Below, piece after piece: positions 7,113 to 13,152 of a DNA stretch of 14,223 bases (position 1 is its first letter; the number at the start of each line of letters is the position of its first letter). The stretch is from positions 1 through 14,223 of the forward strand of contig JBFXDI010000109.1 in assembly GCA_050181295.1 (NCBI GenBank), in the 5' to 3' direction. The notes beneath the pieces are model-generated. The model worked only from the letters and a program-made list of their open reading frames with translations, ran no database searches and was not told where the DNA came from. Source of the stretch: JBFXDI01 sp050181295 (lineage in GTDB: Bacteria > Pseudomonadota > Alphaproteobacteria > Rhizobiales > Aestuariivirgaceae). The position numbers and the translations under genes are program-made.

Positions 7113-7841
7113 ATGATGGAGATGTTCGCATCGCCTGTGTTCTGGGCGGCGCTCACCGAGATCATCGTCATCAACCTCATCCTGTCGGGCGACAATGCGG
7201 TGGTGATAGCACTTGCCTGCCGGGGCCTGCCGCCAAGACAGCGCAGGCTCGGCGTGCTCTTCGGCACCGGGGCGGCGGTCGTGCTCCGCATCGCCTTCGC
7301 GACCGTCATCGCCTGGATCCTGCGTGTGCCGGCGCTGATGCTGGCGGGCGCGCTCGCCCTCATGTGGATCGCCATCAAGCTGGTCGAGCCCTCGGCCGAC
7401 CCCGGCGAGGACGGCGTCGAGGCTTCCTCCACCCTCTGGCAGGCGATCTGGACCGTGCTCGCGGCCGATGCGGTGATGAGCCTCGACAACGTGATCGCGA
7501 TCGCCGCGGCCGCCAAGGGCGACTTCCTCCTGATGGCGCTCGGCATCTCGATCTCCATTCCCCCGGTGGTGCTCGGCAGCACGCTGATGCTCTGGGCGCT
7601 CGACGCCTTTCCGCTGCTTGTCTATGCGGGCTCCGGGCTCCTGGGCTGGATCGCGGGCGAGCTCGCGGTCGAGGACAAGATCGCTGGGCCCTGGATCGAC
7701 GCGCACGCGCATTTCCTGCATGGCGGGCTCAAATACATCACCTGCGCCATCGTGCTCATCGCCGGCTTCTGGATGCAACGGCGCGCCTCGGCCAGGCTTA
7801 GCGCCGGTCGCGCGGCAGGGGAGGGCGCCAATGGCGAGTGA
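7113..7841 (+). CDS. TerC/YjbE-family integral membrane protein (putative metal-ion exporter), second paralogue
   Basis: The 242-aa membrane protein is an obvious tandem paralogue of the preceding gene. It has the same LSGDNA (24-29, D27) and SLDNV (123-127, D125) signatures, the shared stretch AGSGLLGWIAGEL, and matching helices throughout, roughly half identical by eye. It lacks the C-terminal tail of the first copy. ATG 7113 is followed at once by ATG 7116; either could start, with AGGAAGG at 7094-7100 upstream. The last 11 bases overlap the universal stress protein gene in another frame. Two adjacent copies may form a heteromer or differ in ion preference. That is inference; the family assignment is firm. 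Confidence 0.9.
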   Translation: MMEMFASPVFWAALTEIIVINLILSGDNAVVIALACRGLPPRQRRLGVLFGTGAAVVLRIAFATVIAWILRVPALMLAGALALMWIAIKLVEPSADPGEDGVEASSTLWQAIWTVLAADAVMSLDNVIAIAAAAKGDFLLMALGISISIPPVVLGSTLMLWALDAFPLLVYAGSGLLGWIAGELAVEDKIAGPWIDAHAHFLHGGLKYITCAIVLIAGFWMQRRASARLSAGRAAGEGANGE

Positions 7842-8259
7842 GACACGGCGGCTGCTCGTGCCCTATGACGGCTCGGATGCGGCCAAGCGCGCGCTCGCCT
7901 TCGCGATGAGGCGGGCGGAGGGCGATAAGGGCTCGGAGGTGCTGGTACTCAACGTGCAGGCCTCGATCCCGCAGGGCGTCTCCGATTTCGTGGGCAGCAA
8001 GGCCGTCAAGGGTTTCCAGGCCGAGGAGGCGGGGAAGATCCTGGCGACCGTCGCCGGGACGGCCGGCGGCGTTGTGGTGAAGACGGAGTGGAAGGCCGGC
8101 TCCGCCGCCGAGACGATCGCCAAATACTGCCGCGACCAGGGCTGCTCGGAGATCGTCATGGGCTGCCGGGGCCTGGGACGGGTGTCCGGCCTGCTCATGG
8201 GCTCGGTGACGACCAAGGTCCTGAGCCTCGTCGATGTCCCCGTGACCTTGGTGAAGTAA
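7831..8259 (+). CDS. Universal stress protein, UspA family (ATP-binding type)
   Basis: The 142-aa protein is a single Usp domain. It starts RRLLVPYDGSDAAKRAL, with D13 in the conserved strand-1 position. It ends with the ATP-binding signature G-2x-G-9x-G-S: G111, G114, G124 and S125 in the segment GCRGLGRVSGLLMGS. Those residues place it in the ATP-binding (UspFG/MJ0577-like) group. Usp proteins are cytoplasmic stress or energy sensors, and many partner with membrane transporters in operons. ATG 7831 has CAGGGGAGGG just upstream and overlaps the TerC-like gene by 11 bp, so translation is probably coupled. It is the last gene of the co-directional block. The stop codon is one base before the first hip operator repeat. 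Confidence 0.93.
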   Translation: MASETRRLLVPYDGSDAAKRALAFAMRRAEGDKGSEVLVLNVQASIPQGVSDFVGSKAVKGFQAEEAGKILATVAGTAGGVVVKTEWKAGSAAETIAKYCRDQGCSEIVMGCRGLGRVSGLLMGSVTTKVLSLVDVPVTLVK

Positions 8260-8260
8260 A

Positions 8261-8280
8261 AATCATCCCGAACGGGACTT
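8261..8280 (+). promoter_or_regulatory. Putative HipB operator 1
   Basis: AATCATCCCGAACGGGACTT holds the palindrome TCCC-GAAC-GGGA and is followed by more T. It is the farthest of three related sites from hipB, and it begins one base after the uspA stop. The short stem plus T-run might also act as a weak terminator for the upstream block. Confidence 0.65.
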
Positions 8281-8310
8281 TTAAGTTGGCGACACCCACC
8301 CTCGCTGGGT

Positions 8311-8330
8311 AATAATCCCGAGAGGGACTT
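8311..8330 (+). promoter_or_regulatory. Putative HipB operator 2
   Basis: AATAATCCCGAGAGGGACTT lies exactly 50 bp after operator 1 and matches it at 17 of 20 bases. Its core is TCCC-GAGA-GGGA followed by CTTTTTT, so it too resembles a small stem-loop with a GNRA-type loop and U-tract. The core TCCC-N4-GGGA resembles E. coli HipB sites (TATCC-N8-GGATA). Confidence 0.65.
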
Positions 8331-8335
8331 TTTTA

Positions 8336-8364
8336 TGGAGATTTAACTCGCAGAGGCATACAAT
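8336..8364 (+). promoter_or_regulatory. Putative hipBA promoter
   Basis: TGGAGA (8336-8341) and TACAAT (8359-8364) are separated by 17 bp and resemble sigma-70 -35 and -10 boxes (4/6 and 5/6 matches). The -10 box touches operator 3, so bound HipB would block RNA polymerase. Expected transcription start is near 8371, giving a leader of only about 25 nt. This is a sequence match only. Confidence 0.45.
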
Positions 8365-8382
8365 CATCCCGATAGGGATGAT
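8363..8382 (+). promoter_or_regulatory. Putative HipB operator 3 (strongest)
   Basis: ATCATCCC-GATA-GGGATGAT is a perfect palindrome with 8-bp arms, the most symmetric of the three sites. It lies about 51 bp after operator 2. It covers the end of the -10 box and the likely transcription start, and it abuts the ribosome site of hipB (GAGGG at 8383-8387). This is the expected position for autorepression. Confidence 0.75.
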
Positions 8383-8394
8383 GAGGGTTAGGCC

Positions 8395-8622
8395 TTGGAC
8401 AGCGAAAGCTTGGGCCATCGGGTTCGTGAGGAACGCAGGGCGCAGGGGCTTACACAGGCTCAACTGGCGGGGCTGACCGGCGTGGGCGTTCGATTTGTCC
8501 GTGAGCTGGAAGCAGGCAAGGAAAGCTGCCAATTGGGCCGCGCTCTCCGGGTTCTGGCCGCCCTGGGCCTGGAGCTCAGCGTCGAGCGCCGACAGGACGG
8601 GTCCCTTGAGCCGGGCGCTTGA
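8395..8622 (+). CDS. hipB: HipB-type antitoxin, XRE-family DNA-binding regulator (Y4mF-like)
   Basis: The 75-aa protein is one Cro/C1-type helix-turn-helix domain. The HTH spans about 17-38 (QGLTQAQLAGLTGVGVRFVR), followed by ELEAGKESCQLGRALRVLAALGLEL, the typical pattern of short HipB/Y4mF antitoxins. The start is TTG 8395: it has GAGGG seven bases upstream, and the ATGs at 8378 and 8381 are in another frame. A TTG at 8410 is an in-frame alternative. HipB neutralises HipA and represses the operon by binding the palindromes upstream. The 3' end overlaps hipA by 17 bp. The protein is slightly shorter than E. coli HipB (88 aa). Confidence 0.9.
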   Translation: MDSESLGHRVREERRAQGLTQAQLAGLTGVGVRFVRELEAGKESCQLGRALRVLAALGLELSVERRQDGSLEPGA

Positions 8623-9865
8623 CGTTCATCTCCACGATCTCAGGGCCGGCGAACTCGTGCAGGCTGACGACGGCGCGCTCACCTTCGCCTATGTCGACTC
8701 CTATCTGACTTCCCGCGGCGCGCGCGCGATCTCTGTGTCGATGCCGCTACGGCAAGCTTCGTGGCCCGACCGTGTGGCGCGTCCTTTCTTTTCCGGCCTG
8801 CTGCCGGACGGCGATGCGCGGCAGCGGCTGGCGGGAAGGCTGGGAATCTCCGCCGCCAATACATTCGGCCTGCTCGAAGTCATAGGTGGAGAGTGCGCCG
8901 GCGCGCTCTCTCTTCATCCCCAAGGCAAGACTTCACTTCAAGACGATGGAGAAGAGGTCGAGCCGCTGCGTGGCGAGCGCCTCGCGAATGTTCTCGGCAG
9001 GCTCCACGACCGCCCGTTGCTCGGCGGGGAAGACGGCGTGCGCCTCTCGCTGGCTGGAGCCCAGGACAAGCTCGCGGTTTGCATCGAAAGCGGAGAGATC
9101 GGGCTTGCGAAGGGAGGCCGAGCGACGACTCACATCCTGAAACCCGCCATCCGCGCACTCGAGGGAACGGTCGAGAACGAGCTGTTCTGCCTGCGCCTTG
9201 CACGGCGCATGAAGCTCGCCGCACCCGAAGCGGTCATGCGCGAGGCGGAGGGAACCCCGTTCCTTCTCGTCGAGCGCTACGATCGTCGTCAGGGAAGGAA
9301 CGGTACCATAGAGCGGCTTCACCAGGAGGACTTCTGCCAGGCGCTGAGCGTGCCGCCCGAGCTCAAGTACGAGGACGAAGGCGGCCCCGGAACGGAAAGC
9401 TCACTCGGCCTGATTCAAAGGGCGACCGCTCGTCCTGCCGCCGAGCGGCTCGCCTTCATCCGCATGCTGATATTCGACTTCCTCGTCGGCAATGCCGATG
9501 CCCATGCCAAGAACTTCGCGCTTCTCTATCGGGAGAAAGTCCCGGACCTCGCTCCTCCTTACGATGTCGTCTGCACGGCGGTCTATCCGAGGCTGGCGCA
9601 GAGGCTCGCCATGGCGATTGGCGGTCGCAACATTCCGGATACGATCCGCCTCGACCATTGGCTGAAGCTCGTTCCGCCGGTCCGCAGCGCGCGCCAGTTG
9701 TTGGTGAAGGATCTGATGCAGATGGCGTCGCGCATCGAGGTGGAAGCCGATGCCGTCCGGGTCGATCTCGATACCGAGGGTGTGGGCCATGCGATCCTCG
9801 ACAGGGTTCGCGCGATCATCGCAAGTCGGGCCGCGCACATCCTGCGGATAACCCACGACGGCTGA
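8606..9865 (+). CDS. hipA: HipA-type serine/threonine kinase toxin
   Basis: The 419-aa protein is a full-length HipA kinase (E. coli HipA is 440 aa). The N-terminal subdomain (about 1-100) includes RPFFSGLLPDGDAR. The glycine-rich loop is LSLAGAQDK (147-155), with S148 equivalent to the E. coli autophosphorylation Ser150. K179 in THILKP is the ATP-binding lysine. VERYDR is at 222-227. The catalytic loop GNADAHAKNF (295-304) gives D298 and N303, and the metal-binding aspartate is D320 in PPYDVV. All key residues are present, so the toxin looks active. HipA of E. coli phosphorylates glutamyl-tRNA synthetase and induces dormancy; the target here is unknown. TTG 8606 is chosen because AGGACGGG precedes it and because the protein then begins SRALDVHLH, as HipA proteins do. 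Upstream in-frame sequence lies within hipB. The 17-bp overlap with hipB couples translation. Confidence 0.93.
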   Translation: MSRALDVHLHDLRAGELVQADDGALTFAYVDSYLTSRGARAISVSMPLRQASWPDRVARPFFSGLLPDGDARQRLAGRLGISAANTFGLLEVIGGECAGALSLHPQGKTSLQDDGEEVEPLRGERLANVLGRLHDRPLLGGEDGVRLSLAGAQDKLAVCIESGEIGLAKGGRATTHILKPAIRALEGTVENELFCLRLARRMKLAAPEAVMREAEGTPFLLVERYDRRQGRNGTIERLHQEDFCQALSVPPELKYEDEGGPGTESSLGLIQRATARPAAERLAFIRMLIFDFLVGNADAHAKNFALLYREKVPDLAPPYDVVCTAVYPRLAQRLAMAIGGRNIPDTIRLDHWLKLVPPVRSARQLLVKDLMQMASRIEVEADAVRVDLDTEGVGHAILDRVRAIIASRAAHILRITHDG

Positions 9866-9873
9866 GACGAGGT

Positions 9874-9896
9874 ATGCCCGGAACAAGTCCGGGCAT
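9874..9896. repeat. Short palindromic repeat 1 downstream of hipA
   Basis: ATGCCCGGA and TCCGGGCAT form a perfect 9-bp stem around ACAAG. It starts 9 bases after the hipA stop. The sequence, with the adjoining GAC, looks like the dispersed CCCGGACTTGTTCCGGG palindromes common in alphaproteobacterial intergenic DNA. It may also help end the hipA transcript. Confidence 0.65.
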
Positions 9897-9935
9897 GACA
9901 ACGGAGAAACTTGCGAAGGCATCCCTTTTCTCGTC

Positions 9936-9958
9936 ATTGCTGGGCTCGACCCGGCAAT
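9936..9958. repeat. Short palindromic repeat 2 downstream of hipA
   Basis: ATTGCTGGG and CCCGGCAAT pair around CTCGA, with one T:G mismatch that can wobble in RNA. It has the same architecture and size (23 bp, 5-nt loop) as the preceding palindrome, so it is probably another member of the same dispersed class. Confidence 0.55.
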
Positions 9959-9988
9959 CCTTTGAACGCCTCGTCTGTGGCGGAAAGG

Positions 9989-10012
9989 ATGGCCGGGTCG
10001 GAGGCCGGCCAT
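9989..10012. repeat. Short palindromic repeat 3 downstream of hipA
   Basis: ATGGCCGG and CCGGCCAT form an 8-bp perfect stem with an 8-nt loop, followed by GAC as in repeat 1. It lies between the convergent ends of hipA and the aminotransferase gene. No T-run follows on either strand, so it is not a standard terminator. Confidence 0.6.
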
Positions 10013-10064
10013 GACGACATCGGATGTCGGATGATGGGCGTCGCTTCGCCCTATGGCAATTGTC

Positions 10065-11429
10065 TCAGGCGATGGCCTTGAAGAGCTTCGGCAGCTTGTC
10101 GGAGAAGATCTCGTCGATCTGCGCCTCCGTCACGATCAAGGGCGGGGAGAGAGCGATCGTGTCGGCGGTGATCCGAAGCATGATGTCGTGGTCGTGGAAG
10201 CCCTTGGCCATGGCGTCGTAGGCACGCTTGCCCGGCGATCCGGCGACGGGCTTGAGGTCGATGCCCGCCACGAGGCCGATGGTGCGGATGTCCTCGACGA
10301 GCGGCTGGCCTTTGAGCGACATCGCCGCCTCCGCCCAGCGCCCCTCGAGCGCCCGCGCCCGCTCGAAGAGGCCCTCGTCGCGATAGACGTCGAGGGTCGC
10401 AAGCCCCGCCGCCGCCGCCATCGGATGGCCGGTATACGTGTAGCCGTGGAAGAGCTCGATGACGTGGTCGCCCTCGGCCGCGGTGTCGATGAAGGTGTCG
10501 TAGACATGCTTGCCGGCGAGCACGCCGCCCATGGGGATGGCGCCCGAGGTGACACCCTTGGCGAAGGTGAGGAGGTCCGGCACGACGCCGAAGCGCTCGG
10601 CCGCGAAGGCATGGCCAAGGCGTCCGAAGGCGGTGATGACCTCATCGAAGATGAGCAGGATGCCGTGCTTGTCGCAGAGCTCGCGCAGACGCTTCAGGTA
10701 TCCCTTGGGCGGCGGCAGCACGCCCGTCGATCCCGCCATGGGCTCGACGATCACCGCCGCGATGGTGGAGGCGTCGTGCAGCGCCACCAGCCGCTCGAGC
10801 TCGTCGGCGAGATGGCCGCCCCATTCCGGCTCGCCGGCGGTGAAGGCCTGCTTCTCGCGGTTGTAGGTGTGGGGCAGGTGGTCGGCGCCGGGAAGCAGCG
10901 GTCCGAACCACTTGCGGTTCGCCACCATGCCGCCGACGGAGATGCCGCCGAAGCCCACGCCGTGGTAGCCGCGCTCGCGTCCGATGACGCGCACGCGCGA
11001 GGCTTCGCCGCGCGCCCGGTGATAGGCGATGGCGAGCTTCAGCGCCGTGTCGGCGGCCTCCGAGCCCGAGTTGCAGAAGAAGGCGTAGTCGAGATTGCCG
11101 GGGGCGAGCGCCGTGAGCCGGCTCGCGAGCTCGAAGACCTTGGGATGGCCGAACTGGAAGACGGGCGCGAAGTCGAGCTCGCCGGCCTGCTTGCGGATGG
11201 CCTCGACGATCGGCTCGCGGCAGTGGCCGGCGTTCGAGCACCAGAGTCCCGCGGTCGCGTCCAGGACCGCGCGTCCGCCCATGTCGTAGAAATGCATGTC
11301 CTTGGCGCGCGAGAGGAGGCGCGGCGCCTTCTTGAAGGACCGGTTGGGCGTGAACGGCATCCAGAAGGATTCGAGATTGTTGGGCGAGACTTCCCAATGG
11401 GCTTCGGGCCGCCGCTCGACCTTGTTCAT
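10065..11429 (-). CDS. Omega-amino acid (beta-alanine):pyruvate aminotransferase, class III PLP enzyme
   Basis: The 454-aa fold-type I, class III aminotransferase closely follows the Pseudomonas omega-amino acid:pyruvate aminotransferase (449 aa), as recalled. Shared segments include FWMPFTPNRSFK (22-33), FAPVFQFGHP (87-96), CNSGSEAADTALK (119-131), IGRERGYHG (149-157), VEPMAGSTGVLPPPKGYLKR (228-247) and HGYTYTGHP. The PLP-contacting aspartate is D262 in FDEVITAFGR, and the Schiff-base lysine is K291 in TFAKGVTSGAIPMGG. Typical reactions use beta-alanine or other omega-amines with pyruvate to give a semialdehyde and alanine; the exact amine donor is not predictable. The start at 11429 was chosen because AGGAG lies 9 bases upstream and it gives the family N-terminus. 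The in-frame ATG at 11486 would add 19 poorly matching residues. The gene is alone on its strand and flanked by palindromic repeats on both sides. Confidence 0.93.
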   Translation of the reverse strand: MNKVERRPEAHWEVSPNNLESFWMPFTPNRSFKKAPRLLSRAKDMHFYDMGGRAVLDATAGLWCSNAGHCREPIVEAIRKQAGELDFAPVFQFGHPKVFELASRLTALAPGNLDYAFFCNSGSEAADTALKLAIAYHRARGEASRVRVIGRERGYHGVGFGGISVGGMVANRKWFGPLLPGADHLPHTYNREKQAFTAGEPEWGGHLADELERLVALHDASTIAAVIVEPMAGSTGVLPPPKGYLKRLRELCDKHGILLIFDEVITAFGRLGHAFAAERFGVVPDLLTFAKGVTSGAIPMGGVLAGKHVYDTFIDTAAEGDHVIELFHGYTYTGHPMAAAAGLATLDVYRDEGLFERARALEGRWAEAAMSLKGQPLVEDIRTIGLVAGIDLKPVAGSPGKRAYDAMAKGFHDHDIMLRITADTIALSPPLIVTEAQIDEIFSDKLPKLFKAIA

Positions 11430-11532
11430 CACTTTAGGCTCCTGTGGCATCGAGGAAGGCCGCAAGCTAGCAGAGCCAGCGGCCATGTCCTAGCCGGGCG
11501 TTACGCCGCATCAGCCCTTCATTGCCGTCATG

Positions 11533-11585
11533 TCAGCGAAGGCTGGCATCCAATTGGTTCAGCGAAGGCTGGCATCCCAATTGGT
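11533..11585. repeat. Tandem duplication of a 26/27-bp unit
   Basis: The unit beginning TCAGCGAAGGCTGGCATCC and ending AATTGGT occurs twice back to back (11533-11558 and 11559-11585). The second copy has one extra C. It lies in the gene-free stretch upstream of the aminotransferase, just before the palindromic block. No coding potential is seen. Confidence 0.85.
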
Positions 11586-11608
11586 GTTGTCATCCCGGAA
11601 ACCGCGCT

Positions 11609-11654
11609 CGATCACGATGAGTTTGGGTTCAACCCAAACTCGTAAACGTGATCG
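11609..11654. repeat. Two-tier palindrome A inside the mosaic element
   Basis: The outer arms CGATCACG (11609-11616) and CGTGATCG (11647-11654) enclose the inner arms GAGTTTGGG (11619-11627) and CCCAAACTC (11633-11641) around TTCAA. The unpaired bulges differ in length. It could extrude as a cruciform or fold as RNA. Confidence 0.8.
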
Positions 11655-11665
11655 ATTCCATAGAA

Positions 11666-11714
11666 GAGCATGATGTGACCCGAAAAGTGCTTCACACTTT
11701 TCGGCATCATGCTC
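11666..11714. repeat. Two-tier palindrome B inside the mosaic element
   Basis: The outer arms GAGCATGATG (11666-11675) and CATCATGCTC (11705-11714) are perfect. The inner arms CCGAAAAGTG (11680-11689) and CACTTTTCGG (11695-11704) are also perfect, around CTTCA. The only asymmetry is a TGAC bulge at 11676-11679. GAGCATGATG next to CCGAAAAGTG is a combination I recall from dispersed palindromes in rhizobial genomes. Confidence 0.8.
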
Positions 11715-11933
11715 GCGGCTGTCCGGGATCGGAACCGTGAGAGCGGTGGAGGGCGGATCCCGGCCTAGGCCTTTGGCCCATCCGGGATGACAGCGCAGGG
11801 CTGCTCCCACCCACGACATATCCGACCCTGAGAATGTCGCTTGGGGACGGGCGGCCTTCCGGTGCATAGAATATTTTCGGACCAAGGGGATTCGCTTGCC
11901 GCCGGGAATGCGGGCTTTTCAGAAGTTTCGGGC

Positions 11934-12845
11934 ATGAAAGAAGGACGGGAGGGCCTGGCCCTCGGCATCGCGCTGGTCGCGGGATCGGCGGTGGTGTGGA
12001 GTTTCGGGGGCTCCATCGCGCGCGAGATCGACGCCTCGGATCCCTGGACGATCGTCTTCTGGCGCGCGGTCTGGGCGGCCCTTTTCCTCCTCGCCTTCAT
12101 GCTGCTGCGCGATGGCCTCAAGGGCACCATCGGCCTCTTCCGCGCCATGGGCTGGCCGGGCCTCGCGGTCGCGGTCTGCTTCGCGATCGCCTCCTCTTCC
12201 TTCAGCCTGGCGCTGCAGTTCACGACCGTCGCCAACATCCTCCTCGTCCAGTCGAGCGTGCCGCTGATCGCCGCGCTCATGGCCTGGCTGACCTTCCGCG
12301 AGGCCGTGGCGCTGCCCACTTGGATCGCCATCGCCGTCGTCATCTCAGGCGTCGGCATCATGGTGTCGGATTCGCTCACCGGCGTCGTCTCCCCCGTCGG
12401 CACGGGGCTCGCGATGCTGATCACGCTCGCCTTCGCCACCGCGACCGTCATCGGACGGAGGTTCGCGCATGTGCGCATGACGCCCGCCTGCTGCCTCGGC
12501 ACCATGATCGGCGCCGCCGTCTCGGGCGTTCTGGCCTCGACGCTCTGGGTGACGCCCTCCGACATGGCCTTTCTCTTCGCCTTCGGGGCGCTCAACCTGG
12601 GGCTCGGCCTTGCCTTCTTCGCGACCGGCGTGCGCCTCGTGCCGGCGAGCATCGCGGCTCTCATCGGCACGCTGGAAACGATCCTCGGGCCGATCTGGGT
12701 GTGGCTGACGCACGACGAGGTGCCCTCGGAGCGCACGATCGTCGGCGGGGCGATCGTGCTCGCCGCCCTCATCGTCCATCTCCTGTGGCAGGCGCTTCGT
12801 CGCGAGAAGCGGGACGCCGACGTGCGCCCCATGCCCTCGGCGTGA
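11934..12845 (+). CDS. EamA/DMT-superfamily membrane transporter (RhaT/YdcZ-like exporter)
   Basis: The 303-aa protein has about ten membrane helices in two EamA repeats, roughly residues 8-140 and 150-285. Typical segments are PWTIVFWRAVWAALFLL in the first repeat and LVPASIAALIGTLETILGPIWVWLTHDEVPSERTIVGGAI in the second, where the E/P-rich end of EamA domains is clear. Family members export amino acids, metabolites or drugs across the inner membrane; the substrate is unknown. ATG 11934 gives a normal length. The frame stays open upstream to TTG 11841, but those residues are hydrophilic and unlike the family. The ribosome site is weak (AGAAG). A TAGAAT at 11867-11872 could be a -10 box, but no good -35 is seen. 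The gene is convergent with higA, with only 7 bp between stops. Confidence 0.88.
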   Translation: MKEGREGLALGIALVAGSAVVWSFGGSIAREIDASDPWTIVFWRAVWAALFLLAFMLLRDGLKGTIGLFRAMGWPGLAVAVCFAIASSSFSLALQFTTVANILLVQSSVPLIAALMAWLTFREAVALPTWIAIAVVISGVGIMVSDSLTGVVSPVGTGLAMLITLAFATATVIGRRFAHVRMTPACCLGTMIGAAVSGVLASTLWVTPSDMAFLFAFGALNLGLGLAFFATGVRLVPASIAALIGTLETILGPIWVWLTHDEVPSERTIVGGAIVLAALIVHLLWQALRREKRDADVRPMPSA

Positions 12846-12852
12846 GGGGGCC

Positions 12853-13152
12853 TCAAGCGGCGCGCGGCGTGATGGAGGAGAGATCCTCAACGATCTCGCG
12901 CCGGCGCTGCATGAGGTCGAAGTCGGCCTGAAGCCCCAGAAAGAAGCCCTCCGATACGCCGAAATAGCGCGCGAGCCGCAAATCGGTGTCGGCCGTGACA
13001 TCCCGCTTGCCGAGCACGATCTCGTTGATGCGTCGCGGCGGCACATGGATGGCGCGGGCCAGTGCGTTCTGGCTGAGCTGCATGGGGCGCAGAAACTCCT
13101 CGAGAAGAATCTCGCCTGGATGCGGGTTGGGAAGGACGTCTGTCTCAGTCAT
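12853..13152 (-). CDS. higA: HigA-type antitoxin, XRE-family regulator
   Basis: The 99-aa protein matches HigA (VapI-like) antitoxins. It has the family opening PNPHPGEILLEEFLRP (9-24), then an HTH at about 27-50 (SQNALARAIHVPPRRINEIV, then LGKR) and the tail ARYFGVSEGFFLGLQADFDL (61-80). It neutralises HigB by direct binding and represses the higBA promoter. ATG at 13152 is preferred over the in-frame ATG at 13173: it gives the standard N-terminus, and it overlaps the ancestral end of higB as in intact higBA loci. The antitoxin looks fully intact, yet its toxin partner upstream is broken. It may persist as a solo regulator. Confidence 0.92.
   Translation of the reverse strand: MTETDVLPNPHPGEILLEEFLRPMQLSQNALARAIHVPPRRINEIVLGKRDVTADTDLRLARYFGVSEGFFLGLQADFDLMQRRREIVEDLSSITPRAA

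Larger units (their letters stand above)
11588..11792. repeat. 205-bp mosaic palindromic element with 11-bp terminal inverted repeats
   Basis: TGTCATCCCGG (11588-11598) and CCGGGATGACA (11782-11792) are perfect inverted copies that bound the block. Inside lie several separate palindromes: 11609-11654, 11666-11714, 11723/11763 (CCGGGATC and GATCCCGG) and the 10-bp palindrome GGCCTAGGCC (11762-11771). There is no open frame of note. The structure resembles mosaic intergenic repeats of Rhizobiales such as RIME-type elements, or a non-autonomous mobile remnant. That class assignment is from memory. Confidence 0.65.

Noticed and set aside
8261..8382. Three regularly spaced repeats that could suggest a small CRISPR array
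   Set aside because: The repeats are only about 20 bp, diverge from each other, are themselves palindromic around a promoter, and directly precede hipB. There are no cas genes. HipB operators explain them better.
10053..11645. 530-codon plus-strand open frame opposite the aminotransferase
   Set aside because: It is a shadow of the minus-strand aminotransferase, which has all PLP-enzyme motifs in place. The plus-strand product is repetitive and has no recognisable domain.
11588..11792. Insertion sequence remnant with a transposase
   Set aside because: Terminal inverted repeats are present, but there is no open frame or transposase motif, and no target duplication is evident. It is kept only as a palindromic repeat element.
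11841..11933. N-terminal extension of the EamA transporter from TTG 11841
   Set aside because: The added 31 residues are hydrophilic, unlike the family, and precede the first membrane helix. ATG 11934 gives the normal length.
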